Position numbers and translations under genes: made by a program
Shown: positions 1 through 13,080 of the stretch, in pieces
Layout of the letters: every line of letters begins with the position of its first letter
Position numbering within the stretch: the first letter of the stretch is position 1
Notes under the pieces: model-generated
Database searches by the model: none
The model's input: only the letters and a program-made list of their open reading frames with translations
Told to the model about the DNA's origin: nothing
DNA from: Lagopus muta
Lineage: Eukaryota; Chordata; Aves; Galliformes; Phasianidae
Assembly: GCF_023343835.1 (NCBI RefSeq)
Contig: NC_064447.1
Span: 12,615,501-12,679,500 of the forward strand
Length of the DNA: 64,000 bases
Reading direction: 5' to 3'

Positions 1-1137
1 GACTTGCCTTGCGCATCCCATCTCCCTCCCATCCCACCACCCGCCCCCATTGGCTCCCAGCAGAGAACAGGGAATGCATCAGTGCAGGAGGCCGAGGAAT
101 CAGAAAAAGACTTGGCGAGATTGCACATTTTCTGCCTTGCTGATGGTATTTATTAGACAACAGAAAATAGCTATTTTACCATCTGCCTTGTGAAAAATCC
201 TCATTAAATTAATGGAATGTGCAGCTGCTGAACAGAGCGTTCCTCTCCCCGTCACCTCCCAGGCTGCCCAGCACTTGCTGGAGAACAGAACTGGGCTGCC
301 AAAAGTAGCTGAGGCTAACTTGGGCTTATGTGGTAGAAGAGAATGGACAGACAGACAGCTTTCTGCTCCTCCTGACCCCAGGGCCCTTGCTGCTGGTCCT
401 ATGAGAGCCCTGCTGGGCAGAGGGGCTGCCTTGTTTACTGTGTTATGTTCCCTTCCTGAACACAGGGGCTCTTCTTGGAAGGGAATGAGACCAGTCTGCT
501 CAGCAGGCTGTAGATGCATTCTTTCTCCTCAGCTGAGGGCAACCCAGGCTGCAGATTCAGCTCAGTTGCCCATCACCCTACACAGAGCATGGCAGGATCG
601 TAGGGCAAGCAAAGTCCTAATGCCTCAGGCAACTCAGTCAGTGTGAGCGAGCCACTCCACCCCAACCACATCCATTACTACACATCCAAGTTTGACCCGA
701 GCTGGTGCTGGCCCTGTGGAGGTGTTCAGCTGAGAGTGCAACACCAAGAATGCCTCAAAGCTGGCTGACTGCTTAGGCCAGAACAGCCCCTGCACAACCC
801 AAACCTGAATCCTTACTACATTGCAGTAAGACAGGAGCACCACAAACTAAATGTCCTGGATGATGTGAATGATGCTAATGGAGCTGGGAGAACAGCAACC
901 AGCTTAATGCCAACAGCACCCATTCATTTCTAATGGGTTTGGTAAACCTATATGGGTTTTAAGGCAATCTTTTCTTCTGATATCTGGTAAAGCACGAGGA
1001 GTGGTCACCAAATCCCACATCGCTCATGACTTTGAGGAGCAGATCCATCATATTTACATCTCCAGTGCTCCCAGAGGTACCAACACAGCTGCTTAGCTAA
1101 TAAACTTACTGCTTCATTGCCTCATCATGAGCAACGT

Positions 1138-1262
1138 CATAGAATCATACAAGAGCTCAGGTTGGAAAAGACCTTAAAGATCATCAAGTGCAACTGCAAT
1201 CTAACCATGCTAACCTAACTCTAACAGCTCACCACTAAATCAAGCCCCTGAGCAAATGCCAT
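1138..1262 (-). mobile_element. CR1 LINE 3' end relic
   Basis: The + strand begins with the reverse complement of the CR1 tail (ATAGAATCAT), followed by the CR1 3' region signature GGTTGGAAAAGACCTTAAAGATCATC and a diverged remainder, with the AGCCCCTGAGCA stretch near 1246. The element therefore lies on the minus strand. It is 5'-truncated, as nearly all avian CR1 copies are, and diverged enough to be old. Confidence 0.85.
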
Positions 1263-4200
1263 TTGTTTTAGGACAAATAAAGCCCTTTCTTAGATGTCTC
1301 AGCATCACTGCAGCATAATCCACATTTAATCCTTACTTGCGTTTTCTCCTGTTAAAACCAGGGAAATCCCAGTGTTTGCACTGTTGCTCTGAAAGTGCAA
1401 ATCCTCTTCTGAGGTCCTCTCCTCCCTTTTCTAAACAGTTTTCCTGCACAGATTTTTGACCCATAGGATCTTTCCATGCTTTTCACAGTAACTTCATTCC
1501 CTTCAGTTTGTTCCTTTAGCAGTTACAAGGCAATGGGCAACAGCTGGCCTCTGGAGATGGGCCCAGCTGTGCAGTGTACATCACCACCAGGAGGAAGTGG
1601 GATGAGGTGATCACTTGGGCTTCAGCACACAATGGCAAGCTACAGGACTACAGCATGTCCAATCACTTCACACCGAAATAAATCCTGACATAATAAGTCT
1701 TAATACCGCCAAGGAGACTAATACAGTCAGTCACAAAAATAATCCACGTTGAAAATGGGTGAAAATTCCTCTTCCCAGTGGAATAACATGGCTCCAGAGC
1801 ATCAGTTCCAGTCAGAGAGGATCGTTTCATGCTTACCCAACAGAGAGGGCAGCTCCAAAAGGCAAACGCTCATTGCCAAAATCCCCTCTGCCTAAGGGAG
1901 ATTTTTGTCGCCTCCTGTCAAAGATGTGCTTTTAAAGCCGGTGATCAAGAACAAAAGGGGAAGGCCATGAAAGGCAGAGATCAAATCAAAGTCCAGAAAG
2001 ATGTCTTGGCTGCCTCCTACACCCGCCTTCAGCCCTGCTCATCTTTAATGAGCAGCAGTTAGGGCAGAACACCAGCTAATTGCTTCGCAAGCAGAAGGTT
2101 CCTAGTTTGAGTTCAATGATAAATCTTCTCCAAGCCTTTGCCTCTACATCGCCCCATCTCAGGGGTCATTAGCAGAACTGTGTTGGTCTTATCCAGCCCT
2201 GGGGTGCAACCTGAGCCAGGAACCTGTGAGACTGCAGCACCACACCTGAAGGGGAATGGAAATCAGCAGAAGAATCAGCTGAAGGATGGGGTTTTTCTCC
2301 CTTCTTAGAAAAAATCTCAATGAAAGCACCTCTGCAGATGCAGGAATGCTTGGGAGAGAACATTCATGTTCTGCAGTCAGCATGGGGGTAGTTGTGATGT
2401 TTCTCAGTGCTTGTCCTTTCTTCATCCGAGTGCGATGTACACAGCGTGTGGGGCTGTCATGGGGAGAGAAGAAAGCCAAGAGAAGAACCCACGGCTGTAG
2501 CTGGTGTGTGGAAAGTTCAGCACGAGCAAAGCAGGGCTGTGTTCACACAACTCACAGGGCTCTGGATGCAGCCATCAGTTTGCAGGCAGGCAGTTTTTGC
2601 CTGCATGTCTCAGAGCTGCACACGCAGACACAGATGCACGGCCACCTCTTTTCCATGGAGGGAAGTGAGGAGACAGTAAATGAAGGACTTCATCCTCCAG
2701 GCCAGCCCTGAGGCCAGCACACAGGTGAGGAATGCTGCTTTTTTAATGCCAGGAGTCTCATCTCAACATCATTTCCCCAGCTCCATCCCTCCGTATCCAG
2801 GAGCCCTGGGTTCACACCGACAAGCCGGAGCATCTCTGGATGATTAAAGCAAGCACAGCCTTTTAAGTCGCTCTGATTGGGGTTGATGGCTGCGTGGAGC
2901 TGGTCACTCTGCTCTAATGATGTGTGCAAGTATCCCTGCTGCAACCAACCCTTCCTGCCTGAGAAAATAAGGAGAAAGGTGGAGAGGAAAAAAAAATACC
3001 CTCCCGTGGTGGGAGTCCCAGTGTCATCATCCTAATGGGGCCTGAACTGAAAGCAGCTCTGACCCTGGTGTGCACAACCCCATCCTTGCCCTCTCCAAGT
3101 GCCTTTCCTTGCCAAGATTTGGCCCTTCCACAGAAGAACGAAAGAGCTCGCAAATGAAGGATGCATTTCCTAGTGCTCAAGAGGGACTAAACAGAGGCAC
3201 GGGGGGAGGCCGGAGGTGTCCTGCAGCGACTGACCCTCCATGTGACATTGATGGCTCTTAATTCCTAAGCCCGCTTTGGAAGGATTTCAGCAGATCCTAT
3301 TTAATCACCGCAGCCTCCTCATCCCGGGGCAGCAGTCTGCCTTTTCCTCCTGCCGGCTCTCCAAGAACTGGCCGCCTGCCACGCTCCCATCCCAGCACAG
3401 CCAATGCCACCAGAGCCACCCAGCTCAGCATCATTTGCCTAATTAGCAGCAGGACTCTGCTTCGCTAACGGAGGGCACCGCTTCCCGCAGGTGGGTCCCA
3501 GGCTTCCCACCGCTGAGCACAAATGTTTAAGGGCTTGTCAAAATGTTGTAACGATTTTTTTGCCTTGTTCCATTAGCTCCATTTCCAAAGGCCACCATTG
3601 GAACTGCCGAACATTTATTTCTATTGAATCCAGCTCAGAAGTTACGATGTGAGGAGCTGGGAGACAGGACAGCCTGTTCTGCAGTGCCAGCTTCTCCCCA
3701 CGGCCTCGCAGCTGAGACAAACTGCCCTTTGAAATATCACTTTTATTCCTACCTTAGAAAAACTAAAATAAAGAGATTGATTCTTCCACCTGCTTGATTT
3801 GCTTTTGCTACTGAATGAGTTACCAGCGAGGTGGCTTCCCTGGGTGAGCTCTGGAGTTTGAATGCATCGCCTGGTTTGTGCCACCCCGCCACATGAGCTG
3901 GATTTTTAGGTGATTTTCCTGTTGCTAGAAAGGCATGCACATGAATCTCCCTCCCTCACTGTCTGCATGAGCAGCATCTCATTATACTATGAATTAAAAA
4001 AAGCACTGAAGACAATGCAGACACTGGTTTGGGGAAGAGCTGAGGCTACAGATCCCAGGTTGGCTTTGGGTTCAGTGCGCCACAGAACAGAGCTGGGGAC
4101 ACGGGAAGGATGCCCCACACACCTACCATGGCTGTGGGCTCAGCTGCCCCTAAGCAAAACCCCAGATTTGCAGGAGAGAGCAGGGGAAGGGACTGCCCAC

Positions 4201-4374
4201 AGCAGCCCCCTGATCATCATCCCTCCCTTCCTCTGGGAAATCTAAAGCCATTTTAAAGGCTTCCCTGCATGTTAATTCCTCCCTCTCTCAAGAGATGTGA
4301 GATCCCGAGAGTTTCAGCCCCACTGCCTGGATGCTCAACAAAGTTAGAATCTCCATTAGTGACATCATAGGCCG

Positions 4375-4437
4375 TTGCCATGGGGATGTCACAAACTTAT
4401 TGCCATGGGGATGCCACAGACTCAGTGCTGTGGATGG
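4375..4437. repeat. 25-bp tandem repeat, about 2.5 copies
   Basis: Copy one is 4375-4399 and copy two 4400-4424. They share TTGCCATGGGGATG and then differ at only a few positions. A third, decayed partial copy (GTGCTGTGGATGGG) follows from 4425. This is a short local tandem duplication with no coding role visible. Confidence 0.8.
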
Positions 4438-7185
4438 GCAGTGAGGGAGGCAGTGCTTCCCAGGCACCGGTGGCCCTGGTAATTAGTGAGCTGGCATGGG
4501 AAGTGGGGATGAGATGCAGAATAGGAACATAAAGCCAGTCAGTAAGTATGATCTATTGGAAAGCATTCCCTGATGAGAAAGGGCCTCCTTAATGGATCCT
4601 GTGCTCTTAAGTAAACCGTGATAGACAAGAGAATAAAATAGAAATTATAGTGATTTGTTTTATTGGGCATTTCATTGAGTAATTAAGAGGATAATTGGGA
4701 GTGGGAACATAAAAGGCGCCTTGCTCTGAAGGAATGATCTACTGAACATGCATTGTCAGGCATTTCCTAACGCTAACACAGGCTCCCCAGGCAGGATGTG
4801 CTGCTCTTATACCACATAGCCCACATTTCACCTCCTCATCTTTGAGACTAGAAAGCACGTGGAGAAGTACCTGTGCTACTACCTCAGATCCAGGCAGGAC
4901 CCAGCATCACTCCAAGAGACCTCAGTGCTCTCAACACAACCTGTGCTGCTTCTCCAAGATACCCAGCCTTTCCCACAGACAAGGAAATCTTGGCGCTGAT
5001 AAAACATGCATGAAAAACCCATCTGAGCAGAGAAATCCACTGCTCCTTCCGGCCCCCAGCACATCTCACCCCACCCCACTCTGCCACCAGCACAGCCACT
5101 CTCCAGCACAGGTCCCAAGCATGGGTTTCCTCCCCATGCTGCACAGCAGGGACCCCAACCCTTACAGCCAGCTCCAAAGAGGCCCTGAGAGGAAGACAGC
5201 CCCAGCAACAGCAGGATCCATCCTGTCCCCAACACTCATTGCAGGAAATGAACACAAGTGTACGGATGAAGAAACACAGATTTGAGTGACCAATGCAATG
5301 GAAAGAAATGGACTGAGTTCAGGTAACACTGCATACGAAGGTGTCAACACCAAGAGAACAAGGGAGTGAGAAGCTAAGCTCATGTTGTTGCCACACACCA
5401 CTGATCCAGGACACCATACAAGCCACCAGCACAACTATGGGTGTCCAAGAGAAACGTCAATCTGCAATGCAGCGCTGACCAGTAGCCAAGAATTACCCAA
5501 AAATAAAATATTATCTCAGCACATCACTGTCCTCACAGGCAGAAGAGCAGCTAGCGGGAGACAAGAGCTCAGCACATCCCTAAAACAAGGCTCCTGTTTG
5601 AAGTGCATGGATCAAGGCTGGATTAAGAGAGCCTGGTAGGAGCCTGCAGCTCTGCTCCTATGCTGAAAGGCAGCTCAGCAGCGACTTCACATGCAATGCT
5701 GGGCTGGATTCTGGGAAGGAGTAATTGCAAAGCACGTGCTCCACTTCTCTATGGAGCTGCAGGGAGGGAAGGCAGAGCTGCCTTGTCCTGGCTGCAGGAG
5801 CACCCAGCACTGCTCTGCCTCTACATGAGCACTTGAGCAGAAACCCACTGGGCAAATGAAGACCAATAGCAAACACAGCAGGAAATGCCACCGTCTGCCT
5901 GGCCAGGCAGATCCCAGAGCAGGTCCCAGAAACACATCACTGCCTTCAGACAAGCTTCAAGAATCACTTCTCAAGCTTCCCTCTAGTCAACAACTTATTT
6001 CCCCTCTCCAGTCCAAGCAACAAGCAGGGTTAGTTCAATCCAAGCAGGCAACAGAGGATGAGAACCCAGCAGCAGCTCCTACCTGTGTGTGCATCCTTCC
6101 CTCCTCACCATGCAGCCAGGAACACGCTGCTCTCCCTTGGTACCTCTCCAGCATCCTGCGTTGAAGGTAGATTTATGCACTGATCATGGTTGGAGCTGTT
6201 GATAAAAAAGTGCAGAGAAAAAGGGTTTTATTGGGAAGTTTCAGGGCTACTTCTCTTCCATTTTTGCGCTATCGTGAGGTTGGTAATATTTTAAGCCCCT
6301 TTTTTTCTAGGATTGCCCAAGCGTTTGGCTCAAAGCTTTAAAAATAAACTGCGGATCTTCTTTCACCTAGCAGGCATGAAGTAGTCAGGATCATTGCATG
6401 GCCTAAATGGATATTTTGGGAGGGACCCAGGGCTGAGCCGTTCCCAGTCAAACTGGGAGCAGGAGGGATGAAACTCATTTGCAGACAACGTTTTGTGTTT
6501 ACTTCCTTGACCACAAGGGAAGAGGGAGCATCAGCTACTTCTCACTCCTTGGGAGAAATCGAGCAACTGGGTTCAACAGTACAAAATCATATCCTTTAGA
6601 ACTGGGGAGAATCTGCAGCAGATCCATTTCCTCCTGTGCCTGAGCAATGCCCCATGACGGCAGTGAAAGCTCAGCAAGCTGTTGGGACATCGGTGACAAA
6701 CATGGCCCCAAAATTTCTCCCAAAAGCACATTTTTAATTTCTGAGCACCGAGTACCTTTCTCAGGCTCAACATGAGCCACTTCATCCTTATGCCCTTTGA
6801 ACAGCTTCTCCCTTTTACACCACAAACGCCTTTCCCTGCAAGGAGGAGGCTCTGACATCTGCAGCCTGGCACCCATCGATGGCTTTGTGGCTCATATACA
6901 CAATGAGAAGCCCAGGAGCTAAAATAATGCAATTTTCTGCATTTACTGCATTATTACAGTGGTTGAATCTGCTGATTAATTCCTGTTTTTCTTGCCATCT
7001 CTCCCCAGCATCCCTTTCTCTTTTTGCCCTGCTATCTGCATACGGAGCCATTTATCTGTACTGCTGCTGTAACAGCGAGCAGGGCCACAGTTCTCATCTC
7101 TCCTCCCTTTCAAATTTAATCTCGCAGACCTCAATCTTTGTGATACTGCTATTATTTTGTCTGTATCTGATCTAACGGGAACAAG

Positions 7186-7206
7186 CCTTTTTATTTTTTT
7201 TTTTTT
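7186..7206. repeat. T-rich run
   Basis: A T homopolymer, broken once by A, of about 20 bases. It is simple sequence and no retroposon body is recognisable next to it. Confidence 0.7.
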
Positions 7207-8254
7207 AAAGGCAAAAGAAGAAAATGGAAAAAACTAATCCAAGCAAAAGATAATGATGACTGTGGCACTAATGATCCTTGGCACATCTCCTCGCAATGAA
7301 TCCGGTGCTAAAACAGAGGCCGCTTGTTTCCCTTCCCTCTACAGAACTGCAGGACCGACCCCTCGTGCTCAGGCTGCTCCCACCAATGAGCAGTGCTGCC
7401 CCGTCTCCTGGGGGATGCAGTGCACTGCCAACCATCTCTGCAGCCCTTCTCAGTGTCTTAACTTATTTACCCAAATAGTGGAAAAACAACTCAAGTGGAG
7501 CCAGACACTCTCCAGCAACATGACCGCAACTGGTTTCTTTAGTTTAGTTCCCCTGCGAGCTAGGGAAGTAGCTTGGTCCTGATGGTTTTTAATTGAAAAG
7601 GAGGGAAGGTTAAGTAAAGTTGAGCAGGGATTTCCTGCAACATGAACGATAAAGTGCTCTTCATCACTGCCCCTTGCAGCTCTGTTCCCTCAGGGCTCCC
7701 ACCAGCACAGACCACCCCCAAAGCACCACACCACATTGCTCTGCACGCACCCAGCCCACCACCAGCAGGAGGGGACCTGGGGAACCACTCTTCTCTCTTT
7801 TCCAGCACCAAACATCCAGAAGTCCTGTGAGCAGTGAACACACCCTCCTTCCATACCCTGCTGTTCCATGGATTCTCTCTATGCTGCGTTCTTCACCTCT
7901 GCCTACAGCCCAGAGACCTCCAGGCACCCTTCCCTTCTCCCCCAGGTACATTATAAATCAATCACAGGGCCACACTCTGCTGATACAAGAGGGGACTTGG
8001 AACTGCTTCAAAGGCACACAGCTCCAGCAGGGCATGGGAACCAGCCCATCTTCTGCACCAGGATTTACTCAGGTGAGACATGCAGAAGCCCAGCTAAGCC
8101 CCTGCCTGGACCCTCTGACCAAAGCCACAGGGCCCCATGTGGGGAACCCCTCATTCACATCAACGTGGAGCTCTGAACTGCACCAGCACATGGGTGAACA
8201 TGACTGGGGGACCATGGGCATTTCTTCACCTGGATACAACACGGCATGTATTAC

Positions 8255-8267
8255 GTTGATTATTAAC
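8255..8267 (+). promoter_or_regulatory. HNF1-like inverted site in an AT-rich block
   Basis: GTTGATTATTAAC matches the HNF1 homeodomain consensus GTTAATNATTAAC at 12 of 13 positions. It sits in an AT-rich block (about 8240-8340) that also has ATGATTAAG and CTAATAATCATG. Such a site occurs by chance at low frequency, so binding is only a possibility. Confidence 0.35.
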
Positions 8268-9307
8268 GAATGATTAAGCTTTATGAAGAGCATTATGAAC
8301 TTTAAAGCTTCTAATAATCATGAACTGTTCCTTGCTTTACCCTGCAAGCCTCAAAGCTGTAATGAAGGCAAATTCCAGCCCTGAGCATCTCTAATGGAGG
8401 GTGCAGAGATCCAGAGCCCATCTCAGGGCCATGGTCTATTTTTGCCAATGAGGAACATCCAATGTGTTCTGATGTGAACGATGCCAGAGATGGCAGAAAA
8501 ACAGTTCTCAGCGATCTATGGCTTTGGGAAGAACTTGCACCAACCTCCCCGCTCTTCTTGTGCCCAGTGCTGTTCCTATATCATCCCCCAAAAGCCCAAG
8601 TCCACAGCAATCTCCATCACAGCACGCATTTGCTAGCGATGAGAGTAACGAAGAGCCTGCATTTCCAGAAATGCTCATTGCCGCCTTCCTCTCAAGGAAA
8701 ATGCAGCTATTCATGGCCTGATGAGAGCATGAGACCAAGCAAGAGTCACTCTCAGATGAGCAAGGCTATCCCTGTGACCACACAACACTCATCTTGGCTC
8801 CCAGAGCAGCATGCTCTCCCATCGGGTGCTCCTGCTGCACAGGGGTTGAGCTCTTTGGAAAAAAGAGGGAGGACCAAGAGGTTGAAACCCAGAGAGGGAT
8901 TTGGCAGCAGAGCCTGGAGCACGAATCAGACCCCAGGACCAACAGCCAGAACCAAGACCTCCGTTTAAGGGCAGTTTAAACACTGCCCCATTCTCAGGAT
9001 GAATATCTGTTTCAACACATATCTCCTGCAACACCGTGCCATGCCAACACTGCAGAGCAAGGTGGCAAGGAGCACAGTTTGCTTACTCAGAGCTTTCCTA
9101 AGCCTGCAGAGACCTGGATCCACAGCTGAGTGCTAATTCTCACCCTCTTCCAGCCCCGTTTTTTGCAGCTTTTATACAAATCCAGAATGCATTTGAGAGA
9201 TCAGCACAATGTTTAGTGAGAAAATCGTATGCTACATTTCCGCTTGGCATGACTTTGAAATGGTTAAGCTGTTAAGCCCTGAAAGGGAAGTTTTAAGAAT
9301 ACAGTAA

Positions 9308-9361
9308 GAAAAAAAAAGAAGCTAAAAAAAAAAAAAAAACAAACAACAAAAAACAAAAATA
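9308..9361. repeat. A-rich simple sequence
   Basis: An A-rich tract with (AAAC)-type interruptions. It creates low-complexity open frames on the minus strand that should not be read as proteins. It could be a degraded poly(A) tail, but no retroposon or processed pseudogene body is recognised upstream. Confidence 0.75.
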
Positions 9362-12300
9362 AACCAACAGTGGCAAAATTAGAGCATGACAAAAGGGAAC
9401 CGTTTTGATAGATCTCTTCTTCCAGAGGAACTGCACGCACTGGCAGCTGCTCTCCAACATCAGGATCTCTGCAGCTCTTGGATTTCCAAAACAGAAAGGA
9501 AAAATACCAAACTGAAAGGCAGCAGTAGTGCATGGATGGGGGAGCCCACCTTCACCCAGGCAGCTTGCTCTGCACAGCCGTGTAGCAGTTGTGCAGCCCC
9601 TGCTGCTTGGATCCCTCCTGAACTTCATTCTGTCTTTGCTTCTGTGAGAAATGACCGGTTAACCCAGCCAAAAGGCATAGCTCCAATCATAACCATCTCA
9701 TCTATTATTTTTTTAATCATAAGATGTATTGCAATGATGTATCAGAAGAAGTCCCAGAACCCACACACGTGGCATCGCGCTACGGCTGTTCCAGAAAGCA
9801 GTAAGGCGATGAAAGCAGCGGCGCTTCAGTCTGCTTCTTTCAGACCCACACAACCAGTAGAGACAGACAAGGGCTCTCTTCCTTTCCATCCAGCTTCTCC
9901 TGGGTCACTGTGAAGTGTTTGCTATTTGAAAAGATGATGGAAGAAAGCTCTCTCTGCTGGGAGGATTTGGGTCACAGACATCAGGTTAAGGTACCCACAA
10001 TGGCAATGCATGGGAAAGCCTCATTTTCCAGTATGTTCACACCTGTGCACACCTCTGCAGAAAACAAGCATGCTTGTGAATCCTGATATGGGCATCTCCT
10101 ATGCAGCTCTGTACATTCACCTAGCTTTAGCTGGGAATGAAAAAGAAGATGAATAAACAGCCAAAGAGATCTGCTTGCAACAACAATAAGAAGGCCTATT
10201 GAGCCATCATCTCTGGGGCACAGATGCTATTCACTGCACCATCCTGATCCCCCCTCTCCTGGAATCACCCTCCTCTACAACCCCAACATTGCAATTCCTC
10301 TAAAAGTTCTCAAGCTCTCGGGACTGTTTGTAGAAGCAGAGAATCCTACAGCTAAAGCACTGACAAAGCCCCAGGATTTTATTTACATTGCAAAGCCAAG
10401 GTCACCCCCCCATGCACCCCGGTGCTTGGCCCTTCTCTGGTGACAAACAGCATCTCTGCAGCTATCACTTACTCCTGAATCGCAGCGTGGTTACACACAG
10501 GTCAGGGGACAGCACACAACAACCTGCATGGGACTCAGCCTGAGAGAGCAGCGTGATAAATAATTACTTCAGTGGAAGTCAAGGGGCAGTACTTCCATTG
10601 ATAGCATCCACAAAAGGGGGAAGGGAAGGAGGGAGTGCCAGTAACAGTGCAGCCCTGCTGGTGGTCAGGAAGCACCCAGCCTCCAGTGACAGCAGTGCGT
10701 GTGGGCTCTGATTTCCTATCAGCCTGTTGGGATTTCAGTCCCCTTCCACCCCATTTCCATGTGGGATCGTGGTGCTGGATCTTTAGGAGATGTCAGACAG
10801 CTCACAGAGTAATGCCTAAACAAGCCCACACTGCCTTCTTCCTTCATCTAAAGTGCCACGTTAACAAGTGTTGAGCCTCTCTAAAGAAATTGCAGCTGCT
10901 CTGCAAGCACTCCCAGTGCAAACAGTGGAGTGACAGTGAATTGGTGCCTGCAGAGAAGGCCTCCTGCCCATGGGCACTGCCTGCTGCGCGGCCATAAGGA
11001 CAGCACGGTATGTCCACATGGGTGACTTTTGGTGCAATACGTGACTGTATGGCCAAGGATGCTGAGACAGTGCCAGAGGAAGAAGGGAAACTGTTTTTCC
11101 TTTCCTTTTGATTTACACACACTTCTGCTAGCGCTGGCTCCTGGACATGTATTTCTCCATGCTCAGCTGCTGCTGAGCATGATAATAGAGAGCACAGATC
11201 CAGGCATTCGCTGTCTGTGGGCTCTCCCATAGATCAGCAGCGCAGTGTGGAAATGGCTTATTTGCATTGCCGTCATTTGGTATTTGCAGCAGGATGCCAG
11301 GAGCAGAGAATGGCCACGGTGAAAGGCGTCTGATTTAACCTTCACTCTGCGCACCTTCCTGCATGCATTACCCGTCATGGAGCCCTCCCTACAGCCCTCT
11401 GTGCATGCCAGCATGGAAAGGAGACCGAAAGCAGCACCGTGGCCAAGGTCACAGCACCCTGCACTGTCCCCAAGGCATGGAAGGTTCCTGTAACTCTGCT
11501 CAAGTCACCATAGCCCAGAGCAGCTCTTCAGCTCCCCCCGGCACAGAGGACTGAAAGCCTTGCTGTGGAGCGTGGAAGTCAAACGATTGCATTGCCACAG
11601 AGTTATCATCAGGATGAGAACACACAACCCAACCCAGGCGTCCTCCATCAGCTCCAAGGGCACCCATGCATCTCATTCAGGGCTCTCATTTGCACTGTTA
11701 TCACAGTCACGGCCGTGAGACAGGTGAAGCCTTTCCCAGCAAATCCAACAGAGCAGAGCTCCCCAGGCCCAGAAACACAATGTCACCCATGCAGTGCTTT
11801 GTAGGTGCTCCTGGAATGGAATATAGGCAAGCGATGAGGGATTTCAACTATCTGTGAATTAGAGGAGTGACTTACATATTTTAACAAGAAGATAAAGGAG
11901 ATCTTGCTCAGAATAAGGCCGCTTTTTTTCTTCATTTTTAACTAAATTGCTTTCCTAATCATTATTACTTTTTGCCACACTGAACAACTAGGCAATTCCA
12001 TCATGTTCCCTTGGACATACCGTGGCAGACAGCTTATGCTGTCAGTCGTAAATCTTGTCCCTTTCAACCTCCATTACATACGAAGAGCAAATTTATTATG
12101 ATGCATGTCATAACACACCAATGCCTTTCCATTATCATATAACTGGATATCCCCAAGCCTGATAATTTGCAGTATAATAGTAATTTTTAAAGAACTATTG
12201 GTAATCAATAGCACTCAGCATCCCTGTCAGGATCATTTGCAAAACAAATAACAAAACTGATCTCAAACAACTTCACAGGAAGGATATTTAATCCCCATGC

Positions 12301-12991
12301 ACTGCATTATATGATGGATAAGCAAGGAACCCTAGACTATGTATCATGTATTTTCTTGGATTAAATATCACTTCCATCAACATTGCTACCCACTGGACAA
12401 AGCAGCCTGTGTTTCAGCTGAGTAACGCCGAGGTGTTGCCTTACAAAGTCACTGCGCCCAGGGCTGAGCCCAGCTGCCTGTGGGTTGGATTCACTGCACA
12501 CAGTTTGCTGTGACCCCAACCTGCCCCCGGCCCCAGCACCACCTGCACACCAAAACCAGATCATGGGCAGGAGGAGGTGCTGTTTTTAGCCCCTTGTCAA
12601 TACAGACCTCTGGTTTAAATGAGTTACTACCTATAACTCCACAGAAGTGCTAAGAAGCATCATTTAATAAGAGGCTCAGCCATCTGCCTCATTAGCTAAC
12701 GGACAGACCTTCAGGACGATAAACAGAGGCTCATTTCACTTACTGCCTTTCCTTCTCCTCCAGCATGTACCACCCGAGGCTGTAATTGGGAAGGTAACTT
12801 TGTCCTGACTGCAGTCAATGCATCCCAGGTCCCTCGGCAGCGGGTGTTACCATAGCATCCCACCTTTAGGGGAGTTTTTACATAGGAGAGGGAAACAGCC
12901 ATCCCATGCTGACCCACTGCAGCTGCTGGCCTGCCGCAGCCCAGCCAGCCAGCCCAAGGCTTCCTCGTTCACATCTCTGGAGCCAAATTAG

Positions 12992-13080
12992 TGGAATCAT
13001 AGAATCATTAAAGTTGGAAAAGAGCTCTAAGATCATAGCAACCCATCACCACTGTGCCCACTAAACCGAGTCCCTCAAAG
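12992..13080 (-). mobile_element. CR1 LINE 3' end relic
   Basis: GGAATCATAGAATCATTAAA followed by GTTGGAAAAGAGCTCTAAGATCAT is the reverse complement of the CR1 tail and 3' untranslated region, so the element is on the minus strand. Only about 90 bp survive and they are diverged. Confidence 0.85.
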
